Counted from the first letter of the stretch, positions 25,301 to 35,003 are shown. The stretch is 64,000 bases of DNA from JABWAJ01 sp038323375 (GCA_038323375.1 JBBQGV010000001.1:1-64000), one strand, 5' to 3'. Numbers and translations: made by a program. Notes: generated by a model not told the origin, from the sequence alone.

Positions 25301-26320
25301 ATAGCCGATCACGCCCATCGGGGCATCTACACGCTGTCCGGTTCCCGGTTTGTTTGGGTCTTCTTCCAATTGGCGGTTCATCCAGATGAGCAGTTGTTCG
25401 TCGTCCCAGGCCAGGCGAATGCCGGAATCACTCGTGACCGGAAATTCGGGGTCGCGCGTTTCTTTGAGCAAATGATCACTTAGGGGCTGTTCGGCGTGGA
25501 CAATTTTGGCAAAACCATCGTCATAAATACTCGCTTCGAGCAACAGTTCATCGTAGGTGGAAGGCAGTTCAAGCGGGTCGGTCAGGGGAAAAAGCACCGC
25601 AGCAAATAAACGGCGGTCGGTTCCGGGAGGAATTTTCGGCAGCCGGGCTGCGTAGCGTTTGACTAAGGTCGTATCTGCAAAAACATAATCGGCACCCGCG
25701 GCAAAATCTACGTATAACCAGCCGCCATTTTGCAAAAAGCCGTCCGTCAGGTCAACAAAAACTTCGTGTATAAAGCCGCATTTTTTGGCAATAGCAGGTT
25801 GCCGCAAGCAATAAGCAAAAACCTTCCCCCAGCTTACGGTATCATCGCTGGGTTCAAATGGCGCGGCGGGCGGTTCCTGATCGCTCAGCGCACAGGCATA
25901 GCTGTCGTCAATAGCAGCATGTTTGGTGCGTGGTTTTGTGAAATTGAACGCCTGCCGGTAGCTTCCCGGCAAGTATTTGCGGGCATAGTGCTGCTTTTCC
26001 GGTTTTCCGGCAGCATCCTGCTTTGTAATTTCAAATTGCTGATCCAGCGTTTCAAAAATTGCTTTTGCGTCAGCGCCAATAGGCGTAGCAGGCAAGGTTT
26101 CACTAAAATCTGTGGGTAAACCCAGTTCCGGGTATTGATCGAGCGAGGCTTGGATATTCACCTGCAAGCTCAGCGTTGCTTCTGCCCAAGCCGGAAAAGG
26201 TGCCAGATCGAAATGCGGTTCCAACGGACTAAAATTCCGGGGAATTGTGAGTACATTAAGGTAAAGGCGATTGCCTTCTATTTTTTGTGGAAAAACTAAG
26301 ATGCTGATTCTTGCTTCCAT
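22325..26320 (-). CDS. Giant protein of unknown function, second of a pair
   Basis: 1331 residues; I recognise no family. There is no signal peptide or membrane helix, so it is probably cytoplasmic, or exported by a non-Sec route. The chain is predicted beta-rich with many WxxxF/Y and proline-bounded segments. Candidate modules are about 1-330, 330-480 (GVIGYRLDVREK, ending in an Ig-like YEFRVRLADITGGG), 530-800 and 960-1120 (YEFRVGHLEGWSTAQGRFGR). It ends in a cysteine cluster (CCVDC). It begins four bases after the stop of the 1693-residue gene at 26325, so the two are one transcription unit. Nothing identifies a catalytic activity. Confidence 0.8.
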   Translation of the reverse strand: MEARISILVFPQKIEGNRLYLNVLTIPRNFSPLEPHFDLAPFPAWAEATLSLQVNIQASLDQYPELGLPTDFSETLPATPIGADAKAIFETLDQQFEITKQDAAGKPEKQHYARKYLPGSYRQAFNFTKPRTKHAAIDDSYACALSDQEPPAAPFEPSDDTVSWGKVFAYCLRQPAIAKKCGFIHEVFVDLTDGFLQNGGWLYVDFAAGADYVFADTTLVKRYAARLPKIPPGTDRRLFAAVLFPLTDPLELPSTYDELLLEASIYDDGFAKIVHAEQPLSDHLLKETRDPEFPVTSDSGIRLAWDDEQLLIWMNRQLEEDPNKPGTGQRVDAPMGVIGYRLDVREKSADPDNPNAWTSLCQVQNKAELMLGATTVGAIGEATELNVEVYPSIPDGDKNKHFWLPAYFAYWIGKSLVLQDEDAIDLFQKDQNELQKAGKPQQATKNTVYEAAGLAAVSLRYGGNYEFRVRLADITGGGPLPQDQRQYDAAAPEASWLFRRHAIPQTLHVENELAQGDDAYFTDPELRVKRPRLGYPSVLFTGAYPNGLDLLKTDFEEVTARFRIDFKDPEGNRPIGLPDPDVDRLEIEVAVRALDMDTTVSKHQAQDNFAILYTTNRAFSADLEGTLIVPITFQDCPVIHFNGSKNLLLLGLSPNGDSIDEVLDLMLPTGRDIQITIRAVCAEKPDYYADNKPLSGMITRFLIRKAASNEQAFFKATSEQTMIRGIYLRRPAEKKSPGVKYNDILIHGEFAALKKTLLTRNAAPDQQPELVERLSKVIDVEARGLSLTGKAGQRWQFSAARAIRHTLSPDNTSLTFATEDELANHWLVPITLLVDRDWSWDGIKPTSIDVFRKKKFMMDADWGEPTLVGSIELKKAINIQALVKADRSQTFLCFIDAVEPKSSEAAQHPDEILLEYTIQPNFKEENPDLAFDAPLTLSLHLPITTPPAQMPKVVSAGMAMSRYERDETYANTEVRKRYLWIEFDRPVDNPRDAYFGRITAYAPDPLLAEWIPEWMEARNPPPALAIEPEPIRLISPGHSDDKTGLNAMQQLLPATDSKRHFLVPLPPGLHPESPELFGFFTYEFRVGHLEGWSTAQGRFGRALDCQGVQHPAPQLYGQPDRDEKRIRVSSIHAEAVFDGRRVTSKPVRTQLWALLYAQVRMADDSDNRNILLNDRLMKPAPENILDPLTGAVLFSSENTDAAKRAQTQWTNAEISTLLKNYGLPAESELSVLCVEMMPTADHFTMATDWHRVDVLGHALNQNNQGDLSFLSADRARLFLNLTAHNLKTTQIRAGHTPEELSARPLSDDLGYYRILRTSTLTAVPEVCCVDC

Positions 26321-26324
26321 GATC

Positions 26325-29300
26325 TTATGCGATTTGGCGGTTTTCCTGAAAACTTTCCGTGAAACTGATGTTGATCACTAAAAAAATACTGATGTCGAGG
26401 CTGAAGGTCACCTGAGCAACGCAATCCGTTCGTTCGCCAATTCTCGCCGCTATGGTGCCTTTAGCTTCTATCTGAATTTGAATGGTAACCAAGCCGCCAA
26501 TGAGTTCGGCTCTTCCCCGAAATAGAATAAAAGCACTCACCGTGACCAAGCGCTTGTCAATGAAGATTTCGATGCCGGCACCGAAATACACGCTCACACT
26601 GCCGATTACGGGAAGCCCCACCATGAGTTCAACGCCAAAGCCCATTTTCATGTACAGATTCGGGCCGTTGACTGTATCCGCGCCAATGCGCAGCGCACAA
26701 GTGCCCACAGCGTACACGGTTGCAGCGGCTACCGAAAGGCACATGACGCTGAGTTTGGCACCAAATTCGACGTACCCGCCGGCACTTGGCGCCGGTAGTC
26801 CCTCACCGGGTGGCAAGGGCATTCCGACATTGAAATAACAACCCAATTTCAGGTAACACTCCAAGCGTAGGGGCGCAATAGCGCTATCTACGGCGGGCGG
26901 AGGAAAGCGCAGGGTAGGAATTTCTTTGTCGGCCTGAAACTTGTATTCCCAATTGTTTGGGCTGTTGCTCATGGCGATTTTCAGCCCTTTTGTAAGTGCC
27001 GCCGCATAATTGCCGCCATTGAGCAGTGATAGAATTTGAAGAATCTCATAGACCGGTTGCAGCTTTTCTCCAAATTCTAATACAGGTCCGGTAAAAGACG
27101 GCGCTTTGCCTTTTTCGGTGTCAAATTTGCCACGAATGAGGAACAGGCGCTTCATATCGAGCAAATCCACCACCATCGTGACGTCATTGAGTTTATTGGC
27201 CCAGGTTCCGGCGCTGCTATCAAGGCCAAAACTCAGTTTGCCTTCCCCCAATTTATTGCCCAGGATGTCTTTTTTGGCGTATTCAACGTAGATTTTGACG
27301 TCTTTTTCATTGACAAAATAGATTGGGCCTTCCGGCAAAACATGCTCCAATATAGTTTCGGGCAAGGTTTCATGCGCCAGCTTATAGCCTTCTTCTACAA
27401 TATTTAAATTAAAGTTGGTGAGATTGATGGAAGGTAAACCAACCACTTTCGGAAAAATACCCTTGCTGTCGAGCAGGCGGTACGCATCTGCTAAATCCGG
27501 CGGAGAACTTTGCAGGATGGTTTTGCCCAATTCAAAAAATGGGTTGCGGAACAGCACTTTTTGCGTGTCGGTGTTTTGCAAAAACGCGAACTGCGTAGCC
27601 CGATCTTCCAGATTGAGGTTAAACAAATCAACCGGATCAGCCAGTTCAAATGGACTATTGCTCGCAACGCCGTGTATGCCGCGCCGGATCAAAGGCACGC
27701 CACTGCTAATCAGTGGCAATACTTCTCCGCTGGCTTTTTTATGCATCACCACACTCCAACTGCCGTCTTTCGGCAATACCGGAGCGCCTTTAGCGGCCGT
27801 AACAAAAACGAGTTTGTTTGCCGCATCGCGGCTGGGTTGCACTTCCACCCGATTGATGCGCATCGTTTGATTGCTTTCCGCAATATTGACCAAACAATCC
27901 ACCGGGCCACCTAATCCCTTGTTTTCCTGTAACAACCGCGCGAAATCTTCCGGTGAAATCGGAATCCCCTGCGGCCCTATCTGCAAAAAGCCGAGCATCC
28001 GTTTGGAAGGAACCCTGCCGTTGGTGCCGCCTTGTACGACGCCTTCTATCTGCACGTCTGCATCAAAATAGACCGGGATCAAATTTACCGAAAGGGGTTT
28101 GCCCGCCCCTACTGACTTGGGAAGGCCGTCGTTGGGGTCAATATAGTAACCGGTTATTTTGTTCCAGGCTTTCAGGAAAGGGCTAATATCTTCACTTTCA
28201 ACAATATTGCGTACTTCAAACACGCCTTTTACGACGCCGGAATGAAATTCAAACCCGTCTGTTTCCAAAACCACAATATCTTGGCCCTGCGCGTTTTTAC
28301 CAGTAATTAATTCGGTTCTAAAATTGTAGACCCCGTCGCTTTCCGCCCGCCAGCCGCTGTCTACGCGATAAACCAAACCGGTACTTTCCCTGAACATCGT
28401 GATCGTGCGCACGACGCGAATCCCCCACGGATAAACGATGCTTCGCACTTGAATGACTTCGTGTGCCGTACGCCCGCGCCATACGTCGAATTTTGCCTGG
28501 GAAGTTTGCCCTATTTTTGCCTGTGCATTGAGCCAGTTGCTAAAAATATTGGCGCCATAGCCGCTGAAATCATAGCGTTCTACGGGTACGCCGCGTTGCC
28601 GAAGTTTTCCATCGTTTCCATTCGTTCCAAATTCTCCGTTGAAAATTTCGGTGACCGTTTTTGTGAGGATGCTTCGATTCAGCGGACTGCCATCTGCGCC
28701 ATGCAGGTTATACAATTGCTCGGTAGCGCCTTCAAAATTCCGGTTGCTCTGAATCGGGTTCAGGTAGCCCGTTGTGCTGATTTGCAAACTCGTCTGAGCG
28801 CCGCCTTCAAATTGGTGTTGCACCAATTCAATCGCAGCGCCCGGAGGCGCCCCGGCACCCATCCCTTTTTGGTCGTATCTCGCTACGCCGAGGATGCCAA
28901 AAGGCAGCGTAAAGAAGCTCCACGCCTTAAAATCGGCGTTCTTGCGGTAATTTTCTTCGAGGTAATGCGCTAAAGGCAAAGGGGCGATGGGCACCGTATC
29001 TCTGCCTGTATTGCCGATGAGGGTTGGCGGGCCATCGTCTTTAAACATCAGGACGCCTGCCGGAGGGTCATTATTGGCGTTTACCACCGGCGTGATATTA
29101 ATCAACGGTTCCCAACTTATTTGGGGCGCAGTGAAAAGCCGCACAAAACGCCCGGTAGCCACCACGTCCATGCCTTTGGCAGAGAGGGGATTTTGGTCGG
29201 GTACAACTTCAAACGTGCGCTCGAAAATCAACCGCTCGTCCATGGCCCCCAAATTTACCCCCATCCAGTCGGCGGCGGTGCTCACATCCAGCAAACTAAA

Positions 29301-31406
29301 GAAATGCCGATTTTGGTAAGTGTCATTGATATGGATGTTGATATCATATTCATGGTTCCAACTGTTGAGTTCCTGCCCCGTCCGCCTGCGGACAAGTGCG
29401 GCTGCTTTCCGCGAACGCTCGGTATAGTCATCGGCTGCCCTTCTTGTCGCCAGGTCTAAGTTTTGCAAAATATTCAGACTCAGGGGTAAATTATCTGCCA
29501 TTCTTTCCAAATCTCCAAAAATAAACCGAACGGCAGGCGCTTCGGCAGCTTGCCATTGCATGGCACCCACCAATAGGTGGCCGATCTGGTCAAGCGTGTA
29601 AGCGCCGTTATTCCCCTGTCGCTGCTCCACCATCCATTTAAAAACACCCGTATTGGCCGCGTAGGGGTCGGGGAGGGTTGGCAAATAACCTAACAATCCA
29701 AAAGCGTACGTCAGACTGGCTGTATCAAAAGTATTCGCCTGGGGCTGTAATTGCCCCGACAGTAGAAAAGCGTTGATCGGCGAAATAGTCAGCAGCGCAT
29801 TATTTAAAGCAATTGCTTTGCTCTGAAAAGTGGACGCAGCGCCAGCTAATGCGGGCGTAGAAAGGTTGTCCCGAAGGATATTTTCATCATAAATGACAAC
29901 ATCATCTTTCAAGGCGCTGTACGTGCGTACGCAAAGCGAATTTTTGGTCTGAAGGGCAAACGGCTGCCCGTCGGCTGCTACGGGGCGGTTGAGGTTGCCT
30001 TCGCAATTCCCGACGGTCGCAAAAGTCTCCACTCCGTCAGCGCTGCTTTGATAAACAAAAGGAATTTGTTGTTTATAATGCAGGCGCAGGGTATTCCAGC
30101 GCTTCCCGGAGTCTTGCCAAAGCTGAAAGGTTTGTGTGGCGTATTCGGTTGCGGTTTGCAACGCCATCAGTTGAATCAACCCTGGCTGAACCGTGATCAA
30201 ACTTTTTTCAGGCCGCAAAAGCGCGACAGTTTCCTGATTCACATCCAATAAGCCGGGAAAGGTGGCGTTTAATGCTGCTTCCGTATCTATCATCAGCATC
30301 CCGGTACCTTCTGCCCGGAGTGGCGTCGCTAATTTTGCTGCCGGCAGCAACCACGCAGCAGCAGTGGCTTTCGCCTTTCCGTTTAATCCTAAAACAGGTG
30401 ATTGCACGCCTTCTTCCACAACAAACTTGTCCGAATCCAAGGTCATCGGAACAGCGACGGCATTAAAGGTTTGATTGTACGTCGGCTGTGTACCCGTCCA
30501 TTCAAATTTTTTATGATCGCCATAAAGCGTCCACTCGGGCGCTCCCATCACTTCATCAAACGAAGTGTTGGATGGCGTAAAACTAATTTTTATGGCTTCC
30601 GGAAACTGCACTACGGCATTGCGGGCATCGGCGCCGAAAGGCGTTTCGTTTGCAGCCGCCGGCAACGGGGGCGCCAGCTTGATCGTCAGGACTGATTTAA
30701 TAAATTGGTTACGAGGATGATGAATAACCCGAAAATTATTGGGACTCATCCCAGGAAACGTCAAAGAAACCCCCAATACCCGCAGTCCGCAGTACAAATC
30801 TTCGGCAGTGCCCGGCGAAAACAGTTTTGACTGCACCCAAATGAAACCTTCGCCCATTTCGACGCCAATAATCGGAAAACCCAATGGAAAAGCGATGACC
30901 TGGCTTGTTAAAGGCTCATTTGGTGCCAGGTAAAGTACGGGGCGGTTTGACCCATCCATCCATACCTCTCTTTTGGTGTCGGGAGCTGTTTTGTACAAAT
31001 CTACCCAAAACCTCCGCCCGTCTCTGTTCACCAGCGAACCAAGCGTCTGTGACAGTTCTGCTGAAAAAGCCCAGTTGGGGATGCTGCTGCGCAACCAGGT
31101 TGCCCGGTTGGGCATTTCCCGAAAGAAGAGCTGAAAGCTTTTTTGACCAGGAAGTATTCCGATCCCGACGTTGCCCAATAAGTCGTTCAGCTCCGCGCGG
31201 TCTTCACTCGTTAAATACTGCGTTGTGAAATGTTGAATGCGTTCATATTCGAAGGTATCCCGCATGGAAGCCGCTTCTTGCCCTTCCAACAGGGCCTGGG
31301 CGCAATGCGCAAAAACCGATTTCAGGAACTCCGGATCATTGCCGGGAACGCCAATGAAATCTGCAATGAGTCGGGCAAAAGCCACGAGGAGTGGATGCTC
31401 TAACAT
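26325..31406 (-). CDS. Giant protein of unknown function, first of a pair
   Basis: 1693 residues from the ATG at 31406; an in-frame TTG 11 codons upstream is the alternative. No family is recognised. There is no signal peptide. The N-terminal 120 residues are helical (LVAFARLIADFIGV). The middle is a long mixed alpha/beta region, and the last 180 residues are glycine-rich, alternating hydrophobic strands (MKMGFGVELMVGLPVIGSVS, FGAGIEIFIDKR, IQIQIEAKGTIAARIG) resembling a beta-solenoid or barrel-like structure. The paired 1331-residue gene follows after four bases. A perfect -7 box lies about 135 bases upstream. Possible roles include a large structural, toxin-like or tail-like protein; none is supported by a motif. 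Confidence 0.8.
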   Translation of the reverse strand: MLEHPLLVAFARLIADFIGVPGNDPEFLKSVFAHCAQALLEGQEAASMRDTFEYERIQHFTTQYLTSEDRAELNDLLGNVGIGILPGQKSFQLFFREMPNRATWLRSSIPNWAFSAELSQTLGSLVNRDGRRFWVDLYKTAPDTKREVWMDGSNRPVLYLAPNEPLTSQVIAFPLGFPIIGVEMGEGFIWVQSKLFSPGTAEDLYCGLRVLGVSLTFPGMSPNNFRVIHHPRNQFIKSVLTIKLAPPLPAAANETPFGADARNAVVQFPEAIKISFTPSNTSFDEVMGAPEWTLYGDHKKFEWTGTQPTYNQTFNAVAVPMTLDSDKFVVEEGVQSPVLGLNGKAKATAAAWLLPAAKLATPLRAEGTGMLMIDTEAALNATFPGLLDVNQETVALLRPEKSLITVQPGLIQLMALQTATEYATQTFQLWQDSGKRWNTLRLHYKQQIPFVYQSSADGVETFATVGNCEGNLNRPVAADGQPFALQTKNSLCVRTYSALKDDVVIYDENILRDNLSTPALAGAASTFQSKAIALNNALLTISPINAFLLSGQLQPQANTFDTASLTYAFGLLGYLPTLPDPYAANTGVFKWMVEQRQGNNGAYTLDQIGHLLVGAMQWQAAEAPAVRFIFGDLERMADNLPLSLNILQNLDLATRRAADDYTERSRKAAALVRRRTGQELNSWNHEYDINIHINDTYQNRHFFSLLDVSTAADWMGVNLGAMDERLIFERTFEVVPDQNPLSAKGMDVVATGRFVRLFTAPQISWEPLINITPVVNANNDPPAGVLMFKDDGPPTLIGNTGRDTVPIAPLPLAHYLEENYRKNADFKAWSFFTLPFGILGVARYDQKGMGAGAPPGAAIELVQHQFEGGAQTSLQISTTGYLNPIQSNRNFEGATEQLYNLHGADGSPLNRSILTKTVTEIFNGEFGTNGNDGKLRQRGVPVERYDFSGYGANIFSNWLNAQAKIGQTSQAKFDVWRGRTAHEVIQVRSIVYPWGIRVVRTITMFRESTGLVYRVDSGWRAESDGVYNFRTELITGKNAQGQDIVVLETDGFEFHSGVVKGVFEVRNIVESEDISPFLKAWNKITGYYIDPNDGLPKSVGAGKPLSVNLIPVYFDADVQIEGVVQGGTNGRVPSKRMLGFLQIGPQGIPISPEDFARLLQENKGLGGPVDCLVNIAESNQTMRINRVEVQPSRDAANKLVFVTAAKGAPVLPKDGSWSVVMHKKASGEVLPLISSGVPLIRRGIHGVASNSPFELADPVDLFNLNLEDRATQFAFLQNTDTQKVLFRNPFFELGKTILQSSPPDLADAYRLLDSKGIFPKVVGLPSINLTNFNLNIVEEGYKLAHETLPETILEHVLPEGPIYFVNEKDVKIYVEYAKKDILGNKLGEGKLSFGLDSSAGTWANKLNDVTMVVDLLDMKRLFLIRGKFDTEKGKAPSFTGPVLEFGEKLQPVYEILQILSLLNGGNYAAALTKGLKIAMSNSPNNWEYKFQADKEIPTLRFPPPAVDSAIAPLRLECYLKLGCYFNVGMPLPPGEGLPAPSAGGYVEFGAKLSVMCLSVAAATVYAVGTCALRIGADTVNGPNLYMKMGFGVELMVGLPVIGSVSVYFGAGIEIFIDKRLVTVSAFILFRGRAELIGGLVTIQIQIEAKGTIAARIGERTDCVAQVTFSLDISIFLVINISFTESFQENRQIA

Positions 31407-31538
31407 AGGGACTTCGGTTTTAGGAATACAGTTGAACAATTGGATAACGACCCAATCAATCTCAAAATAACCACTGTTTATTCACTCACCTATCTGTCTG
31501 GTTGAAGAGCGCTGCATACTGTGTTGGGGAAGGATCAG

Positions 31539-31546
31539 CAAATATA
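31539..31546 (-). promoter_or_regulatory. -7 box of the giant-gene pair
   Basis: On the minus strand TATATTTG is a perfect match to TAnnTTTG, about 135 bases before the ATG of the first giant gene. The -33 region lacks a clear TTG. This would give a long leader. Confidence 0.45.
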
Positions 31547-31601
31547 GTTTTCCATAATGAAAACTTTAGAAAAATAATCCGCTATCGAGTTCTTCTACTG
31601 T

Positions 31602-33236
31602 TTACACCTGCAACACCCCTGGATTAAACCGTTCCACCGGCGCATTATTTGCCGCTTCAATCCCCATAGAAATCCACTTCCGGGTATCAAGCGGATGAAT
31701 GATGGCGTCCACCCATAGACGGGCAGCAGCATAATAGGGGGCGGTTTGGGTTTCGTAGCGTTCGCTGATTTCGCTTAGGAGTTTTTGTTCGTCTTCGGGC
31801 GCAATGACTTTGCCTTGAGCCTTGAGGGTGGAAACCTGTATCTGGAGCAGGGTTTTTGCGGCTTGTTCGCCACCCATGACCGCGATGCGGGCAGTAGGCC
31901 AGGCCACAATAAGGCGCGGGTCGTAGGCTTTGCCGCACATGGCGTAATTGCCGGCGCCGTAGGAATTGCCGATCACGATGGTTAATTTAGGAACGGTGGA
32001 GTTGGCCACCGCATTCACCATTTTTGCACCGTCTTTAATGATGCCGCCGTGTTCCGAGCGCGAACCCACCATAAAACCGGTAACGTCGTGGAAAAAGACC
32101 AGCGGAATCTTTTTCTGGTTGCAATTCATGATAAATCGAGCGGCTTTGTCTGCTGAATCGGAATAAATGACGCCGCCAAGTTGCATTTCGCCTTTGGCGT
32201 TGCGCACCACTTCGCGGTTGTTGATCACAATGCCGACCGCCCAGCCGTCTATGCGGGCATACGCGCAGATGATGGTTTTACCGTAGTCTTGCTTGTAATA
32301 AGTAAGTTCGGAATCATCCACTAAGCGGCGAAGGACATCCACCGTCCGGTAAGGTTTGGCTGGACTATCCGGAATAATCCCGAGGATCTCTTCAGGATTT
32401 TCTTGGGGCGGTTTGGGGTCGGCGCGGTCGAACCCGGCCTTATCGAAATGCCCGAATTTATCCACGAGGGTGCGGATTGTGCTTAAGCAGGTCGGATCAT
32501 CGGGCATTTTATAATCGATGACGCCGGAAATTTCGGAGTGTGTGGTGGCGCCCCCGAGCGTTTCTTTATCCACCTCTTCGCCAACAGCGGCTTTTACAAG
32601 GTAGGGGCCTGCTAAAAAAATGGAACCCGTTTTTTCAACAATCAGCGCCTCGTCAGACATAATCGGCAGGTAAGCGCCGCCCGCCACGCAACTGCCCATA
32701 ATGGCAGCGATTTGTGGCACACCCATGCTTGACATTCGGGCGTTGTTGCGAAAAATGCGTCCGAAATGCTCCTTATCCGGAAAAATTTCATCCTGCAGTG
32801 GCAGGTAAACCCCGGCGCTATCTACCAGATAAATAATGGGCAGGCGGTTTTCCATCGCAATTTCCTGGGCGCGCAGGTTTTTTTTCGCCGTTATGGGAAA
32901 CCAGGCGCCTGCTTTTACGGTGGCGTCATTGGCAACTACCACACATTGCCGTCCTTTCACATAACCAATCACCACCACCACGCCGCCAGCTGGGCAGCCT
33001 CCGTGTTCTTCGTACAACTCGAACCCTGCAAAAGCGCCGATTTCGATAAGCGGGCTGCCTTTGTCCAGCAAACCTTCAATGCGTTCTCTTGCGCTCAACT
33101 TGCCTTCGCCGTGCAGTTTTTCAATTTTTTTTGCGCCGCCTCCCAGGTTGATTTTATCCAACCGGTAGCGCATTTTAGCAACCAGCAGTTTCAAATGATC
33201 TTCATATTGACTTTGAGTCAGATTTATCTTGGCCAT
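31602..33236 (-). CDS. Acyl-CoA carboxylase, carboxyltransferase (beta) subunit
   Basis: 544 residues from the ATG at 33236, followed by MAKINLTQSQYEDHLK; the open frame upstream lacks family features. This subunit transfers carboxyl from carboxybiotin to an acyl-CoA (methylcrotonyl-, propionyl- or acetyl-CoA). Motifs: crotonase-type GGAKKIEKLHGEGKLSARER near the start, EHGGCPAGGVVVVIGYVKGR, AAIMGSCVAGGAYLPIMSDE (oxyanion region), GFMVGSRSEHGGIIKDGAKM and GNSYGAGNYAMCGKAYDPR. The length and TQTAPYYAAARLWVDAIIHP near the end most resemble methylcrotonyl-CoA carboxylase beta (leucine degradation), but the substrate is not certain. No biotin-carrying alpha subunit is in the window. Confidence 0.93.
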   Translation of the reverse strand: MAKINLTQSQYEDHLKLLVAKMRYRLDKINLGGGAKKIEKLHGEGKLSARERIEGLLDKGSPLIEIGAFAGFELYEEHGGCPAGGVVVVIGYVKGRQCVVVANDATVKAGAWFPITAKKNLRAQEIAMENRLPIIYLVDSAGVYLPLQDEIFPDKEHFGRIFRNNARMSSMGVPQIAAIMGSCVAGGAYLPIMSDEALIVEKTGSIFLAGPYLVKAAVGEEVDKETLGGATTHSEISGVIDYKMPDDPTCLSTIRTLVDKFGHFDKAGFDRADPKPPQENPEEILGIIPDSPAKPYRTVDVLRRLVDDSELTYYKQDYGKTIICAYARIDGWAVGIVINNREVVRNAKGEMQLGGVIYSDSADKAARFIMNCNQKKIPLVFFHDVTGFMVGSRSEHGGIIKDGAKMVNAVANSTVPKLTIVIGNSYGAGNYAMCGKAYDPRLIVAWPTARIAVMGGEQAAKTLLQIQVSTLKAQGKVIAPEDEQKLLSEISERYETQTAPYYAAARLWVDAIIHPLDTRKWISMGIEAANNAPVERFNPGVLQV

Positions 33237-33380
33237 AATTGGTTTGCGTTTTAAAACAGTTTTGAATACTCGTAAAATAAGCGATACATTCTCAAAAAAC
33301 AAAACCTTCATAAAGGTTTCCCTATATGAAGGTTTTGATGAATCGCTTTGTTGCGATAATTGTCGGTTCAGCCTGATGGC

Positions 33381-34886
33381 TTATCTGAAACGAGAAGTTT
33401 TTTGCTTGCGTTTCTGCTTAAATTCGTTAGCGCCTTTACCTTCGTTGCCCGTTGGAGCGCCCATGCGAATCATGGCGCAACGGAAACCGATGGTGCGGTC
33501 GCCTTTGTCTTCTTCTTTGAAGCGGCGTGCGCCCGGCGACAGCCAGTAAGCGCGATCCGCCCAGGAACCGCCTTTGTGAACACGGGCTTTATCGCTCACT
33601 AAGGTGTGAACGCCGAAGTCGTAAAGCGCCTGTGATTCTTTATCGCCGTCCTGATAGTTATAAACCTGGCCACGCTTATAGTTGTCGCGGGTGGAAGCTT
33701 CTTCATCCGTAACATACTCGTAGCGCACGCGACCAAGGCTGTCTTTTTCAATCGGACGACCGTTTTCGTCCAATATCTTTTTCTGGAATTTGCTACCGCG
33801 ATAAGAGTTCAAATCGTGGTTTTCAGCATCCGACAGCGTAATGCTCGTCAACGGACGATACAGGTCAAGAGTCCACTCGCTCACGTTTCCAGCCATATTA
33901 TAAAGGCCGAAATCATTTGGAATGTATGAACGCACCGGCGCTGTGGGACAAGCATTGTCATTGAGCTTGCCAGCCATACCCATATAGTCACCCGCGCCGC
34001 GTTTGAAGTTAGCCAGAATCTGACCCTGGTACTTGTCGCGTTTCTGGTAGCGCACGGTATTGCCGTCCCAGGGATAAAGGCGGCGATCGGAAATCAATTC
34101 ATCCTTTTCGCTCACTTGATTACCCTGAAGGCCTAAAGCAGCATACTCCCACTCGGCTTCGGTCGGCAAGCGGTACTCCGGCAGCAGAATACCATCCTCA
34201 AAACGCACAGGGCGTTCACCGCCGGTGCGCAGGTCTTTCAGGTTCTTGCGAACGCTGCCCTGATACTGGCCGTAGAGGTAGGCTTCCGAATTGAAGTTGT
34301 CGTCGTCCTTTTGCTCCGTATTCGTATTGAGGATGCCCTTTTCAATCAGGATCATCTCATTTACGCGGTCGGTACGCCACTTGGCGTAATCGTTGGCCTG
34401 AAGCCAGTTCACGCCGACCACCGGATAATTTTCATAGGAAGGGTGGCGGAAGTACGTTTCTACCAGCGGTTCGTTGAACGCAAGTTCTTCACGCCAAACC
34501 AGCGTATCCGGCAGTGCCTTGAGGAAAACTTCCGGATAGGATTCTCCGAAAACCCGGGTAATCCAATAAAGGTATTCCCGATACTCGAAATTGGTAATTT
34601 CCGTTTCATCCATATAAAAGGAAGAAACTGTAATGCGGCGAGGGACGTTGTTCCAATCGTAGGTTACATCCTGCTCGGTATCACCCATGGTAAATGTACC
34701 ACCCTCGACTAATACGAGGTTAGGCCCGGTGATCTGACCATCATAATCCAACTTTTCAATACCACCCCACTTTTGATCGTTGAGTTTCCAGCCCGTAGTA
34801 GATGAGCGCTCTTTTTTACTGCATGAGCTCAATACAACAAGGGCGAATCCCAAAAGGATGACTCCTGACTTCAACAGATTTTTCAT
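33381..34886 (-). CDS. gldJ: Gliding motility/T9SS lipoprotein GldJ
   Basis: 501-residue outer-membrane lipoprotein of the type IX secretion machinery. A lipoprotein signal (lipidated Cys 22 in VLSSCSKK) precedes a formylglycine-generating-enzyme-like (SUMF1) fold: LVEGGTFTMGDTEQDVTYDW, FYMDETEITNFEYREYLYWI, PVVGVNWLQANDYAKWRTDR, EYRLPTEAEWEYAALG, FGLYNMAGNVSEWTLDLYR and RVHKGGSWADRAYWLSPGAR. In GldJ the fold is a structural rather than a catalytic one (known of the family). The length and insertions match GldJ better than GldK. Genes for a PorP-like protein, PorU and PorV follow on the other side, a grouping seen in other Bacteroidota. Confidence 0.9.
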   Translation of the reverse strand: MKNLLKSGVILLGFALVVLSSCSKKERSSTTGWKLNDQKWGGIEKLDYDGQITGPNLVLVEGGTFTMGDTEQDVTYDWNNVPRRITVSSFYMDETEITNFEYREYLYWITRVFGESYPEVFLKALPDTLVWREELAFNEPLVETYFRHPSYENYPVVGVNWLQANDYAKWRTDRVNEMILIEKGILNTNTEQKDDDNFNSEAYLYGQYQGSVRKNLKDLRTGGERPVRFEDGILLPEYRLPTEAEWEYAALGLQGNQVSEKDELISDRRLYPWDGNTVRYQKRDKYQGQILANFKRGAGDYMGMAGKLNDNACPTAPVRSYIPNDFGLYNMAGNVSEWTLDLYRPLTSITLSDAENHDLNSYRGSKFQKKILDENGRPIEKDSLGRVRYEYVTDEEASTRDNYKRGQVYNYQDGDKESQALYDFGVHTLVSDKARVHKGGSWADRAYWLSPGARRFKEEDKGDRTIGFRCAMIRMGAPTGNEGKGANEFKQKRKQKTSRFR

Positions 34887-34921
34887 TACCCTGAATAGAT
34901 TTGGTTTCGAGAAATGACCGA

Positions 34922-34929
34922 CAAATATA
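34922..34929 (-). promoter_or_regulatory. -7 box of gldJ
   Basis: TATATTTG on the minus strand is a perfect match to TAnnTTTG, 36 bases before the gldJ start. The -33 region is not clear. Confidence 0.45.
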
Positions 34930-35003
34930 GTGAAAAACTGATTCTCTAATAACGCTAAACGGTTTCAGGCACTTTTTTCGGGTACTTTAACATTTGGAAC
35001 CCT

